Shown here: piece after piece, positions 52,669 through 61,537 of the stretch
How the letters are laid out: each line of letters starts with the position of its first letter
Numbering within the stretch: the first letter of the stretch is position 1
NCBI GenBank assembly: GCA_947630625.1
Contig: CANRIL010000004.1
Coordinates: forward strand, 51,491 to 115,490
From: an uncultured Clostridia bacterium
GTDB lineage: Bacteria > Bacillota > Clostridia > Oscillospirales > CAG-272
Length of the DNA: 64,000 bases
Direction of reading: 5' to 3'
Notes under the pieces: model-generated
The model's database searches: none
Told to the model about the DNA's origin: nothing
The model's input: only the letters and a program-made list of their open reading frames with translations
Made by a program: the position numbers and the translations under genes

Positions 52669-53367
52669 TCAGTGCTTCTTCGAGCAGATGTATGCGCCGG
52701 AACCGATGATAGCTGCAACAATTGCAACCGTTGCGAAGCCGGTCTGCGGAGCTGTGGGCTGCTGAGAGCTGCCGCCGCTTGTGCCGGGAGCTTCAGTCGT
52801 CGGAGCGTCCGTTGTCGGAGCGTCCGTCTCGGGAGCGTCAGCCGTCTTGAGCTTGTATCCGAGGCTGTCGATGTTGATAGCCTTTATCGTCGTGTTGTCA
52901 AACTTGGCGTCGTTCACGAACTTAACGGTGTTGTCGCCCTTCTTGAGGGTAACTTCGAAGTTGATCGTCGTGTAAACGTTCCAGTCTGTCGTCTCTTCGA
53001 TTTTGAGATTCTGTCTTTCGCCGTCATTGACGATGACATCAGCTTTTCTCGTCTGTCCGTCGCCATGCTTTGCGGCATAACGCAGCGTGAGCGTGTATGT
53101 GCCGGCAGTATCAACGGTGACTTTGAACGTGATGTGAGCGTCGGCAGCCGTCTCAGGGCTTACCGGTCCGAGACCGAGGCAGCCGTTCGGGGACTCCTCG
53201 CCGCCCTTTACCTGATAGCCCATGTTGCCGAGCCCCGCCCATGTTACGAGCGACGTATCGGAAACTGTGATCTTGCCTTCCGTAGCGGCAAAAGCAGGGA
53301 GAGCCATTGCAACGAGCATGGAAACGACCGCTATCGCGCAAACAAGAAGCTTTACATGTTTTCTCAT
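52669..53367 (-). CDS. Secreted CBM-like surface protein with a sorting-type C-terminus
   Basis: A 232-residue protein: signal peptide to about residue 28 (ALPAFA), a beta-sandwich of about 125 residues resembling CBM6/CBM35 (AGTYTLTLRYAA, GQTRKADVIVNDG, KGDNTVKFVNDA), a Thr/Asp/Ala/Pro linker, then APQTGF, a hydrophobic helix and KKH. That tail has the order of a sortase-type signal, with PQTG in place of LPXTG. No enzyme motif is present, so a sugar-binding surface protein is inferred. GGAGG precedes the ATG; monocistronic. Confidence 0.78.
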   Translation of the reverse strand: MRKHVKLLVCAIAVVSMLVAMALPAFAATEGKITVSDTSLVTWAGLGNMGYQVKGGEESPNGCLGLGPVSPETAADAHITFKVTVDTAGTYTLTLRYAAKHGDGQTRKADVIVNDGERQNLKIEETTDWNVYTTINFEVTLKKGDNTVKFVNDAKFDNTTIKAINIDSLGYKLKTADAPETDAPTTDAPTTEAPGTSGGSSQQPTAPQTGFATVAIVAAIIGSGAYICSKKH

Positions 53368-53425
53368 TGTGAAAAAACCTCCAAATTATTTAAATGCAAC
53401 GAAAACGGAGCATTTATTCTTATAA

Positions 53426-53454
53426 ATTATATCGCACATCGCATTTCATTACAA
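53426..53454 (-). promoter_or_regulatory. Promoter of the CBM-like surface protein gene
   Basis: Minus-strand TTGTAA (53454-53449), 17-bp spacer, TATAAT (53431-53426). Confidence 0.7.
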
Positions 53455-53532
53455 TGTATATATAGCGCAAAACGATGTAAAATACTTGGATAATTCAAAT
53501 GAAAACATTTTCCTTTTACGGTAAGTCCGCCG

Positions 53533-54789
53533 TCAGCCTTTGCGCAAAATGCGCGCGGCGTCCCTGCCCTCGCATACCGTTTTATTGGCGTCGATAGTCA
53601 AATATTCCCCGTCGCGGTAAAGGATCTTGCCGCCGACCATAGTCAGCCTTACATCGGCCGCATTGGCGGAATATACGATCGCCGTAGGGATATCGGTGGC
53701 GTTCAGGTGCAGCGCCTCACCGTCGAGCAGGATAAGATCAGCCGCCGAACCGGCAGAAAGGACGCCGGCGCGTTCAAATCCCATCGCGCGCGCGCCGACA
53801 GACGTTGCCATATTTATGACATCGCGCGCCGGGAGGGCGGACGCCGACCCCTCCGTCACCTTTGCGGCGAACGCCGCAAGGCGCATTTCGCGGAACATGT
53901 CAAGTGTGTTGTTGCTCGCCGCGCCGTCCGTTCCTATCGCGACGCAAACGCCGTGCTGCCTCATTTTTGTGACCTTTGCAACACCGCTCGCAAGATACAT
54001 ATTGCTCGCCGGGCAGTGCGCCGCCGTCACCCCGCGAGCCGCGAGTATGTCCATGTCCCCGTCCGACAGATGGACGCAGTGCGCCGCGATCGTCGGCACG
54101 CCGAAAAGCCCTACTCGGTCGAAATATTCCGGCGGCGTCATCCCGTGGCGCTCAAAGCAGCCCGCGACCTCCGGCGCGCTCTCGGAAAGATGCACATGTA
54201 TGCCGGTGCCAAGCTTCTTCGCGCACTCGACCGCCGTCCGGGCGACCGTTTCATCGGATGTATATTCCGCGTGCAGCCCCACAAATACGCGGACTCGACC
54301 TTCCGCGCCGTCAAATTCCCGATGCAGCGCGCGGTGCGACTCGATCCCTTCAATTGAAGTTGAGCCGCGCGAGATGTTTGCACGTATGCCCGAATCGAGC
54401 ACGGCGCGGATCATGTCGGTACATTCAAAATACATGTCTGCAAACGACGTTATCCCGCCGCGCAGCATCTCCATTATCGCGAGCATCGTCCCGCTGTATA
54501 TCGTCTCCGGCGTGAAATTTTCTTCGAGCTTTTGTACGCACGCGAGCCACTCTGCGAGCGGGAGATCGGCTCCCTCTCCGCGCAGCAGCACCATCGGCGC
54601 GTGCGAATGCGCGTTTGATAGTCCGGGCATGCAGATTCCGCCGCGCCCGTCGATCACCTCGGCGTCCCCCGCCTCCGGCAGCGCCGATTCGTCACCGGCG
54701 TAAAGGACATTATCGCCATCTGTCAGAACCGCGCCTCGCTCGTAAGACGCCTCTCCCGTATAAAGTCTGATATTTTTAAAAAGATACAT
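53533..54789 (-). CDS. mtaD: S-adenosylhomocysteine/5'-methylthioadenosine deaminase (MtaD-like)
   Basis: Amidohydrolase-superfamily adenosine-type deaminase of 418 residues. Metal ligands: LSNAHSHAPM near 60, HVHLSES near 200, AHCVHLSDG near 227, and GTDGAASNN near 290. The closest characterised group removes ammonia from SAH, MTA or 5'-deoxyadenosine. Next to adenosylhomocysteinase (25 bp upstream), SAH is the likely substrate, giving S-inosylhomocysteine. The two are probably one transcript. Confidence 0.88.
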   Translation of the reverse strand: MYLFKNIRLYTGEASYERGAVLTDGDNVLYAGDESALPEAGDAEVIDGRGGICMPGLSNAHSHAPMVLLRGEGADLPLAEWLACVQKLEENFTPETIYSGTMLAIMEMLRGGITSFADMYFECTDMIRAVLDSGIRANISRGSTSIEGIESHRALHREFDGAEGRVRVFVGLHAEYTSDETVARTAVECAKKLGTGIHVHLSESAPEVAGCFERHGMTPPEYFDRVGLFGVPTIAAHCVHLSDGDMDILAARGVTAAHCPASNMYLASGVAKVTKMRQHGVCVAIGTDGAASNNTLDMFREMRLAAFAAKVTEGSASALPARDVINMATSVGARAMGFERAGVLSAGSAADLILLDGEALHLNATDIPTAIVYSANAADVRLTMVGGKILYRDGEYLTIDANKTVCEGRDAARILRKG

Positions 54790-54814
54790 TTTGCAGTGCC
54801 GCCTTTCAGTTTTT

Positions 54815-56071
54815 TCAGCCGCCTGTCGAGCTGATATATTCGCGCTGCTGCTCGGTCAGCGAGTCGATCGACTTACCGAGCGTTTCAAGCTTCATTTCGG
54901 CAACGCTTCTGTTTATTTCCTCGGGGACCGCGTAAACTCCCGCCGAAAGCGAGGAGCCGCGCTTTATCAGATATTCGGCAGTGAGCGCCTGAAGCGCAAA
55001 GCTCGTGTCCATGATCTCCGCCGGATGTCCGTCGCCGGACGCGAGATTGACGAGCCTTCCTTCCGCCAAAAGGTACACGGTGCGCTCGCCGCCGTCTACA
55101 TCAAAGACGAACTTTTCTATATTGTGCCGCGCTTCACTTACGGACTTCGCGTTTTTCCTCATCTCGGCGACGGCGACCTCAACGTCGAAGTGACCGGCGT
55201 TGCAAAGTATCGCGCCGTTCTTCATCTTTCTTATATGCTCCATCGTCACAACGTCGCGGCAGCCAGTAACGGTGAGGAAAACGTCGCCAAGCGGCGCGGC
55301 ATCCGCCATCTTCATTACATCAAAGCCGTCCATCACCGCCTCGACCGCCTTCACCGGGTCGACCTCGCAGACGATGACGCGGGCTCCCATCCCTTTCGCG
55401 CGCATTGCGGCGCCTTTGCCGCACCAGCCGTAACCGGCGATGACAAACACCTTACCGGCGACGACGAGATTCGTCGTCCGCATTATTCCGTCAAAAACCG
55501 ACTGTCCCGTACCGTAGCGGTTGTCAAACAGATACTTCATCCCCGCGTCGTTGACGCACACCATCGGGAACGGCAGCTTCCCAGCCGCCGCCCGCGCGCG
55601 CAGCCGCATGACGCCCGTCGTTGTCTCCTCACTCCCGCCGATAAGCCTTTCGCCGTATTCGGGATGTTCCTCGCAGAGGATCGCCGTCAGGTCGCCGCCG
55701 TCGTCTATGAAAACGTCCGGGCAACATGAAAGCGTCCGGCAGAGGTGTTCGTGATATTCTTCCGGCGTCGCGCCGTGAAATGCGAAAACATGAACTCCCG
55801 ACGCGGCGAGCCCCGCCGCAACGTCGTCCTGCGTCGAAAGCGGGTTGCATCCCGTCGCGTAAACGTCCGCGCCGCCCGCCGCCAGCAGCAGCGCTGTCCG
55901 CGCCGTCTTCGCCTCAAGGTGTATCGACATCGCGACCTTTTTTCCGAGAAACGGCTTCTCGGCGGCAAATCTCTCTTCTATTTTGCCGACAACGGGCATA
56001 TGCGCCCGCACCCACTCTATCTTCTGTATTCCGGACGGCGACAGCGCCGCGTCCCTGATTATGTTTTCCAT
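54815..56071 (-). CDS. ahcY: Adenosylhomocysteinase, short form
   Basis: NAD-dependent enzyme splitting S-adenosyl- (or S-inosyl-) homocysteine to homocysteine and the nucleoside. SIHLEAKTARTALLL at the start, NDAGMKYLFDNRYGTGQS, the NAD site GYGWCGKGAAMRAKGMGA and NAGHFDVEV are intact. At 418 residues it lacks the insertion of longer bacterial forms. It also ends EYISSTGG and lacks the K-x-D-x-YRY tail of the common enzyme, as in archaeal-type forms. Paired with the deaminase gene downstream. Confidence 0.93.
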   Translation of the reverse strand: MENIIRDAALSPSGIQKIEWVRAHMPVVGKIEERFAAEKPFLGKKVAMSIHLEAKTARTALLLAAGGADVYATGCNPLSTQDDVAAGLAASGVHVFAFHGATPEEYHEHLCRTLSCCPDVFIDDGGDLTAILCEEHPEYGERLIGGSEETTTGVMRLRARAAAGKLPFPMVCVNDAGMKYLFDNRYGTGQSVFDGIMRTTNLVVAGKVFVIAGYGWCGKGAAMRAKGMGARVIVCEVDPVKAVEAVMDGFDVMKMADAAPLGDVFLTVTGCRDVVTMEHIRKMKNGAILCNAGHFDVEVAVAEMRKNAKSVSEARHNIEKFVFDVDGGERTVYLLAEGRLVNLASGDGHPAEIMDTSFALQALTAEYLIKRGSSLSAGVYAVPEEINRSVAEMKLETLGKSIDSLTEQQREYISSTGG

Positions 56072-56100
56072 TATTTTGCGTTCCTTTCAATGTATTTGTT

Positions 56101-56829
56101 TCAGTCTACGAAATCGACCGAAAGCACCTCGCAAGTGTCGTTTATTCGCGGGATGATCTCGCTGTTGTGCGCGCCCGCAGAGACGAGCATGTTCCCGTAA
56201 AATCCCTTCGTATATCTGGGGAAAAGCCCCTGTCCCGGCGCATATACGCCGATGCCGAAAAATCGCCACTGTCCGCCGTGCGCGTGTCCCGCAAAGACTA
56301 TGTCGTCGCGCGCATCGTAAAATTCCTTCACGTATCTTTCCGGCTGGTGGCAGATCAGCATCGAATAACACCCCTGCCTCCGCAGCCCATCGAGCATTTT
56401 GTACGTCTGCTCCGTCGCCTCCCACGGGGACACCGCGCCGATCGCAAGCTCATATCCGCAAACCTTTATCCGCGTGTATGAGTCGAGCAGCAAGTGCGCC
56501 TCCGTCTTCGCGATCTCCCGCCGCTGCCGCTCGGTCAGGTTAGCCTCGTGGTTGCCGAGCCCGTAATAGACGGGCGCGATTTTGCAAAGCATCCGTATCA
56601 GCTCATATGCGGCGGCGCTCCGCGCCCCGTCGTGAAGCGCTGCCGAAGCTTTTGTCTTTGCCTCAACGACATCGCCGGCAAGAATGATTATATCCGGTTT
56701 GATTCCGCGCACGGCGTCGGCTATCGGCAAAGGCGCGGTCTCGTGAGTGTCGGAAACGACGGCGGCGCGGAAACGCGCCCTCCCGCCCGTGCTCAGCATA
56801 TATTCCGTAACGCGCAGTTTTTCTTTCAT
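56101..56829 (-). CDS. Calcineurin-like metallophosphoesterase
   Basis: A 242-residue phosphoesterase. Metal motifs in order: VVSDTHE (with the usual D and H), LAGDVVEAK, YGLGNHEA, ICHQPER and GHAHGGQWR. In this family many act at the membrane on phospholipid or lipid-A-type or nucleotide substrates; no signal peptide or membrane helix is seen here. The ATG at 56829 overlaps the stop of the DUF4416 gene (ATGA) and has GGGAG upstream. Confidence 0.87.
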   Translation of the reverse strand: MKEKLRVTEYMLSTGGRARFRAAVVSDTHETAPLPIADAVRGIKPDIIILAGDVVEAKTKASAALHDGARSAAAYELIRMLCKIAPVYYGLGNHEANLTERQRREIAKTEAHLLLDSYTRIKVCGYELAIGAVSPWEATEQTYKMLDGLRRQGCYSMLICHQPERYVKEFYDARDDIVFAGHAHGGQWRFFGIGVYAPGQGLFPRYTKGFYGNMLVSAGAHNSEIIPRINDTCEVLSVDFVD

Positions 56830-57377
56830 ATAAGCTCCCCGTTTTTCAGCATTGTTCGCCGCTTCTGTATATATATGCGGCGTATGCGTGTCATGACCGC
56901 CTGCACCTCGTCTGAGTTGAAATCGCGGTACGTCCAGGGGAAACCGTGCCACTTCCCGCGCGAATAAAAGAGCGTCATTTCGATATATATCCCGTCACGC
57001 AGCGCGATCCTGTGCCCCGCCGGCTTCGTCGTCGGCAGAAGCAGCCGCCCGTGCCCGATAAGACCGGGGTCGAGATTTACAGTCCGCTTTCCGTCAACGG
57101 ACATCTCAGCCTCAAACATATTCGTTTTCAGCTTAATGTCCGCGATCTTGTCCGGCGGCACAAGCTCCGCGAACGACAAAAAGCGCCTTTTCACCTCTCC
57201 CGTCATCTCGTAGCCGTAATAATCGCTGAACGCCGAAAACGACATCGCCTCCGATTCAAGGTCAACCTCCCCGTATTCCGACACCAGCCGCGCTTTAGCG
57301 CGGCAGTACGCGGCCTCATCCGTATAAAGGACTCCACAAAACAGCTTCTCCGGCTCGAACTCATGCGGCAAGCCCAT
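56826..57377 (-). CDS. DUF4416 family protein
   Basis: A 183-residue soluble protein matching DUF4416 (KLFCGVLYTDEAAY, VNLDPGLIGHGRLLLPTTKPAGHRI, GIYIEMTLFYSRGKW). Function unknown. It overlaps the metallophosphoesterase gene and follows the RqcH gene by 12 bp. Confidence 0.85.
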   Translation of the reverse strand: MGLPHEFEPEKLFCGVLYTDEAAYCRAKARLVSEYGEVDLESEAMSFSAFSDYYGYEMTGEVKRRFLSFAELVPPDKIADIKLKTNMFEAEMSVDGKRTVNLDPGLIGHGRLLLPTTKPAGHRIALRDGIYIEMTLFYSRGKWHGFPWTYRDFNSDEVQAVMTRIRRIYIQKRRTMLKNGELI

Positions 57378-57389
57378 AAAATCCCCCCT

Positions 57390-59153
57390 TTATTTTTTGA
57401 CCTTCATCGCAGAAACGCGCTCGCGGTCAGGCGTGACATATGCCGTCCAGTTCGTCTTATATGTGACGTATCCGGGCTTTGAACCGGAAGGCTTTTTTAT
57501 ATTTTTGACCTGCGTATAATCGACCGGTACGTTCACGCCGCCCGAAACGCTTGAATTGACCGCCGCGATCATCGCCGCCTCGGTGAAATCGATCTCCGGC
57601 GGCTCGTCGCCCGGCGGCGTCACCATTATGACGTGGCTTCCGGCGGCGCCCTTTACGTGGAACCACCAGTCATGCCCCGCCGCCGTTTTGAGCGTGAGTC
57701 TATCGTTCTGAAGATTGTTTTTCCCGCAAAGGACAGTATATCCGTCCGTCGTAACATATTTGTCCGGATGCGACGGCTGCGATTTGATACGCCCCTTCGC
57801 GCTCGATTTCAGCGCCTTTGCATATCCCGCCGCCGCGAGCTCCGCGCGCAGCTCGTCAATTTCGGTGTCTCCGCTCGCGCGCGAAAGCGCGTCCTCGACC
57901 GTCTCAATGTATGAAAGCTCCGCTTCCGCGAGCTTTATCTGCTCCGCGGTCATGACGCGCGATGTCTTGCACTTCGCGTAGTGACGATAATAGAACTGCG
58001 CGTTCTCGGACGGCGACAGCCTCCCGTTCAGCTCAACGCGCACGAGAGGGCATTCGGGGTCATAGTAATCGACAAGCTCCGCCTCCGTCATGCCGCGCTT
58101 CAGCAGGTGAAGATTTGAATTGATGATATCGCCGATATGCTTGTAATTCTCGCCTTCCCCGGCGCGTTCGAGCTCTTCCCGCAGCTTTTCGAGCTTGCGC
58201 TCCACACGCTTCCTCGCCGCGGCGACGAGCTTTACGACATCGTGCCCGCGCTGCGAAACCCTGTCAACGCGGCTGCGCTCGCGGTAAAACGACTCGATCA
58301 GCTCCGACGGAGACTCAAAATGCTTCTTTTCATATTTTTCGCCGTATTCGAGAATATCCAGAACGCCGAATTCGAGCGGTCTGCCGCTCTCGTCATAGAC
58401 GAGCGTAAGCCCTGACGCCTCGCCGGTCCGGATGATCTCCTGCACCTCCGAAAAAGCGCTCCAAAGCCGCCCGCCGTCGCAGTCAAATACGGGCGCGTCG
58501 ACCGCGCCGGAGGCGCGGTATGCGATCTCCCGGCACAAGAGCGGCGAAAGCCCCGCAAAATTGCGGATCAGGAATTTGTCCGTCGGCACATCTCCCGCCT
58601 CGGCAGCCGCGCGGAAAAGCATGTCCCGGTCGACATCGAGAATGTCCTTTTTGTCCTGCTTCGGAGGCGGCTCATACGTCATGCCTGGCAGCACCTGCCG
58701 CAGCCTGCTTGTCGTAAAATCCACGACGCGCGCGGCTCCCGCGATTTTGTCCCCGTCGCGGCACAATATTATGTTGCTGTATTTGTTCATTATCTCGACG
58801 ATGAGATACCGCTCGCACGTAAAGCCCATCTCGTCGCGCGTCGAAAACGAGAGCCTGACCGCCCTCTCCGAGCCGAGCTGCTCGGCTCCCATGAATACAG
58901 CCCCGCCAAGATACTTGCGCAGCATCATGCAGAAGCTCGGCGGAGTCGTCGGGTTCTCGCTCTCCTCGGACTGTATGCACATCCTCGGATTTGATGACCC
59001 GGCGTTTATATACAGTCTGCGCGACTCGCCGTGACCGCGCAGCAAAACAGATATTTCTTCATTTGAAAGTCCGTAAACCTTCTCACACCGCGCGCCGCGC
59101 ATCTCGTTCACCTCGCGGCAGACCGCGGCAAGTACAGCCGCATCGTATGGCAT
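57390..59153 (-). CDS. rqcH: Ribosome quality-control factor RqcH (NFACT family)
   Basis: Binds obstructed 50S subunits and recruits tRNA-Ala to add C-terminal alanine tails marking stalled chains for degradation. NFACT-N (residues 1-180, SSNPRM), helical coiled-coil centre (about 290-380), and the NFACT-R domain near the end (DWWFHVKGAAGSHVIM). Length 587. Older annotations call it fibronectin-binding protein. First gene of the run of DUF4416 and metallophosphoesterase. Confidence 0.92.
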   Translation of the reverse strand: MPYDAAVLAAVCREVNEMRGARCEKVYGLSNEEISVLLRGHGESRRLYINAGSSNPRMCIQSEESENPTTPPSFCMMLRKYLGGAVFMGAEQLGSERAVRLSFSTRDEMGFTCERYLIVEIMNKYSNIILCRDGDKIAGAARVVDFTTSRLRQVLPGMTYEPPPKQDKKDILDVDRDMLFRAAAEAGDVPTDKFLIRNFAGLSPLLCREIAYRASGAVDAPVFDCDGGRLWSAFSEVQEIIRTGEASGLTLVYDESGRPLEFGVLDILEYGEKYEKKHFESPSELIESFYRERSRVDRVSQRGHDVVKLVAAARKRVERKLEKLREELERAGEGENYKHIGDIINSNLHLLKRGMTEAELVDYYDPECPLVRVELNGRLSPSENAQFYYRHYAKCKTSRVMTAEQIKLAEAELSYIETVEDALSRASGDTEIDELRAELAAAGYAKALKSSAKGRIKSQPSHPDKYVTTDGYTVLCGKNNLQNDRLTLKTAAGHDWWFHVKGAAGSHVIMVTPPGDEPPEIDFTEAAMIAAVNSSVSGGVNVPVDYTQVKNIKKPSGSKPGYVTYKTNWTAYVTPDRERVSAMKVKK

Positions 59154-59222
59154 TGTGTCCTACTCCCTTTTCGCCCCTTCTGCAAAAACTTTTATAGTTT
59201 AATTGAAAATATGATTTTCTCT

Positions 59223-59951
59223 TCAATCCTGAGGCATTTTCCGCATGACGTAGTAATAGCATCTGCCGTAAAGCTTAAAACCGGCTCTCTCTGCCGTCTT
59301 GCGGGATGCCGTATTGTCGCAGTCAGTCTCGTATGTCACATATATGTTCTCATCAAGCAGCGTTTTCGCGAGCGCCGCCGCGCATGATGAAGCATATCCG
59401 CGCCGCCTGTGCCCGGCGGCAGTCTCAACGCCGATCTCCGTTGTGCCTTCGCATTCAGGGTCATCATCAAAATCGCCCGAACACGCCGCATTTTCAGCGG
59501 CAACGGCGACGATCTCACCGTCTACGACTGTAACGAACGTCGTTATTTCCTCGGAAATATACCGCCTCAAATCAAACGTCGTGCGGTTCTTTTTCCCGCG
59601 AAGAACGCCGCGCGTCAGCCGCACCGTCTCCGGGATGATCGCCGATTCGTTGACCTCGTCTCGGCTGCGAAGAACATAATTATAATACCATCTGTGCCGG
59701 AATTTTTTCTCGTCCTCATATCCGCGCGCCTGCATCGGCAAGCCGATATGTTCCCATATGAAAGCGAGCGCCTCCGGCGAGAACGGGTCGGCGGAAAATT
59801 TCTTCTCAAATTCGCGCGCCTCCGCCTCATATGTCGGGAAAACCTCGATATATACGTCTTCCCCGTCCTTTTTGCGGACCGTTATCGGAACGGCGGTGTC
59901 CCAGTCGTTTTCAAATACGAACTCTTCCCCGCCAGCGTCAAGCTCGATCAT
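59223..59951 (-). CDS. GNAT-family N-acetyltransferase
   Basis: A 242-residue protein. The C-terminal half is a GNAT fold with the acetyl-CoA loop HRRRGYASSCAAAL and a following DCDNTASRKTAERAGFKL. The N-terminal 130 residues form a separate helical/beta domain. Substrate unknown. The Nudix gene lies 5 bp upstream. Confidence 0.86.
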   Translation of the reverse strand: MIELDAGGEEFVFENDWDTAVPITVRKKDGEDVYIEVFPTYEAEAREFEKKFSADPFSPEALAFIWEHIGLPMQARGYEDEKKFRHRWYYNYVLRSRDEVNESAIIPETVRLTRGVLRGKKNRTTFDLRRYISEEITTFVTVVDGEIVAVAAENAACSGDFDDDPECEGTTEIGVETAAGHRRRGYASSCAAALAKTLLDENIYVTYETDCDNTASRKTAERAGFKLYGRCYYYVMRKMPQD

Positions 59952-59956
59952 AATTT

Positions 59957-60442
59957 TTAAACTTCCTTATAAACAAAATGCACGGCGCCGTCTGTTCCGT
60001 CCGAAAGCAGCTTTTTCATCTGCGGCGGATATAGCTCCGCCTTATCAAGTGAATCTATCGGCACCCAGTGATAGAGTATATCAAACTCGCGCCCTTCGAT
60101 CTGCTCCCGCGCCTTAAAGCTGCCCGATCCGGGAACGTCCCCGCCGATCAGCTCAATATTATAATAAAGGTAGATCTGTTGGCACGGCTTGCCGTTCCAT
60201 GGGAAAAATATCTCCGCCGCGGAGAGAAGAGCGCCGACTTTTATGCGGGCCCCGATCTCTTCATAAAACTCCCGAACGAGCGCTTCTTCGTTCGTCTCGC
60301 CGAACGCAACGTGTCCGCCCGGAAACGCATAGCCCGGATCGCTGTCCGTATTCTGAAGGAGCACATATCCGTCGTGAACGCACACACCCGCCACGCGGTA
60401 TGAAAATATCCCCTCGTCCGTCGTGAAAAGTATATCCCGCAT
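59957..60442 (-). CDS. Nudix hydrolase
   Basis: A 161-residue pyrophosphohydrolase. The Nudix box GGHVAFGETNEEALVREFYEEIG is complete in spacing (GX5EX7REUXEEXGU). Substrate not readable. The ATG at 60442 has GGGG 12 bp upstream; alternatives at 60463 and 60451 exist. Co-transcribed with the GNAT gene. Confidence 0.9.
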   Translation of the reverse strand: MRDILFTTDEGIFSYRVAGVCVHDGYVLLQNTDSDPGYAFPGGHVAFGETNEEALVREFYEEIGARIKVGALLSAAEIFFPWNGKPCQQIYLYYNIELIGGDVPGSGSFKAREQIEGREFDILYHWVPIDSLDKAELYPPQMKKLLSDGTDGAVHFVYKEV

Positions 60443-60583
60443 GGCAAACATTTTCCCCTTCATGTCGAGTTAATTATATACTATCACATCTTGGGAAAAT
60501 AATCAAATAAAAAATGCGCGCCTCGGCTGAATGTTGTATCATGTAAACCGACTTCAAAAGCTGAAAATTTCTTAACGCAGTCT

Positions 60584-60619
60584 ATTGACAGTGTATAGGA
60601 TTCGTGATATACTGTCAAT
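60584..60619. promoter_or_regulatory. Inverted repeat enclosing the promoter at 60.6 kb
   Basis: ATTGACAGTGTAT (60584-60596) and ATATACTGTCAAT (60607-60619) are complementary at 12 of 13 positions. The left arm contains the -35 box, the right arm the -10 box and the first bases after it. Likely operator. Confidence 0.65.
60585..60613 (+). promoter_or_regulatory. Promoter of the 60.6-kb membrane protein gene
   Basis: TTGACA (60585-60590), 17-bp spacer, TATACT (60608-60613) with extended TGA. Confidence 0.85.
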
Positions 60620-60652
60620 GATGATAAATATTTTGAAACGAGGTCACAAAAA

Positions 60653-61267
60653 ATGAAACAGGAGATAATGTACGCTCTGCGCGGCATCACAAACATACTT
60701 GCCATCGCCGCCGCTCTGTATCTGTTGCCGCGATTTATCCGCGTGCTGAGATTTCTATATAAACGTATATCGCTTTATATCAGGTTGAAAATCCACTGTG
60801 CAAGAAACGGATACGCTCTCCGTCCCGCTCATCCCCTTTGGTGCTTCGGGACGAAAAACGGCTCCGTCTGTGACTTCATCGTCGACGGAGGAGACATCGT
60901 TTACACCGTAAAGCTATGGAATACGCTCGGCATAAAGGAGGAGCTGACGTTCACGGAGGACGGCATGTACAGCTCCCGCATACACACGCGCCCACCAGCG
61001 AGGATCTGGTCAGTCATATGGTACTCGAAGGAGACTGAAAGGACGCCTATACCCGACTATGGGATTCACCTTTTAAGCGGCAGAAAAACGGTTCCCGTGC
61101 TGCTTATAAATCCGGCTCCGTTTGAACTGAACTGCCCGTACGGTAAAAATTCTTATCTGCCCGGCTCGTCAGGACTTGTCAGCGGAATGCACGTTTATTC
61201 GCTCCACGCGTTTCTGACATGCGCCTTAGAAGCAAAATCCGCCGGGGCGTCGCACGCAGACGCATAA
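60653..61267 (+). CDS. Unknown membrane protein
   Basis: A 204-residue protein. One clear membrane helix at about residues 10-34 (RGITNILAIAAALYLLPRFI), an Arg/Lys-rich stretch, then about 150 soluble residues with a conserved-looking VYTVKLWNTLG and a Pro-rich end. No family recognised. GAGG lies before the ATG. Monocistronic, from a promoter wrapped in an inverted repeat, with a strong terminator. Confidence 0.7.
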   Translation: MKQEIMYALRGITNILAIAAALYLLPRFIRVLRFLYKRISLYIRLKIHCARNGYALRPAHPLWCFGTKNGSVCDFIVDGGDIVYTVKLWNTLGIKEELTFTEDGMYSSRIHTRPPARIWSVIWYSKETERTPIPDYGIHLLSGRKTVPVLLINPAPFELNCPYGKNSYLPGSSGLVSGMHVYSLHAFLTCALEAKSAGASHADA

Positions 61268-61289
61268 AAATTTTCCCGAAGAACTGCAC

Positions 61290-61330
61290 GTCCGCGAAAC
61301 GGCTCAACCGCCGTTTCGCGGACATTTTTT
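61290..61330 (+). terminator. Terminator after the 60.6-kb gene
   Basis: A perfect 14-bp stem (61290-61303 with 61310-61323) followed by ATTTTTTC. Confidence 0.92.
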
Positions 61331-61537
61331 CTGTGCGATATTGCCGCCTGACGATGTATAATACTCTCGACAACACGGGCGCAGTATCCGGCAGGTCGAA
61401 AACGGCGGTACAATTTCCCGCTTTGACCCGCCGAGCCTGTCAGTTCCATTTTCCCGGCGACATCAAAAAAATCAATTGAGCCGCGCGGCGGTTGGCGTCG
61501 GCCGAAATGCGGCGTCACCGCCTCCGGGGATCCGGAT

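Noticed and set aside
54791..55729. A 312-codon plus-strand frame opposite ahcY
   Set aside because: Shadow of the conserved adenosylhomocysteinase gene.
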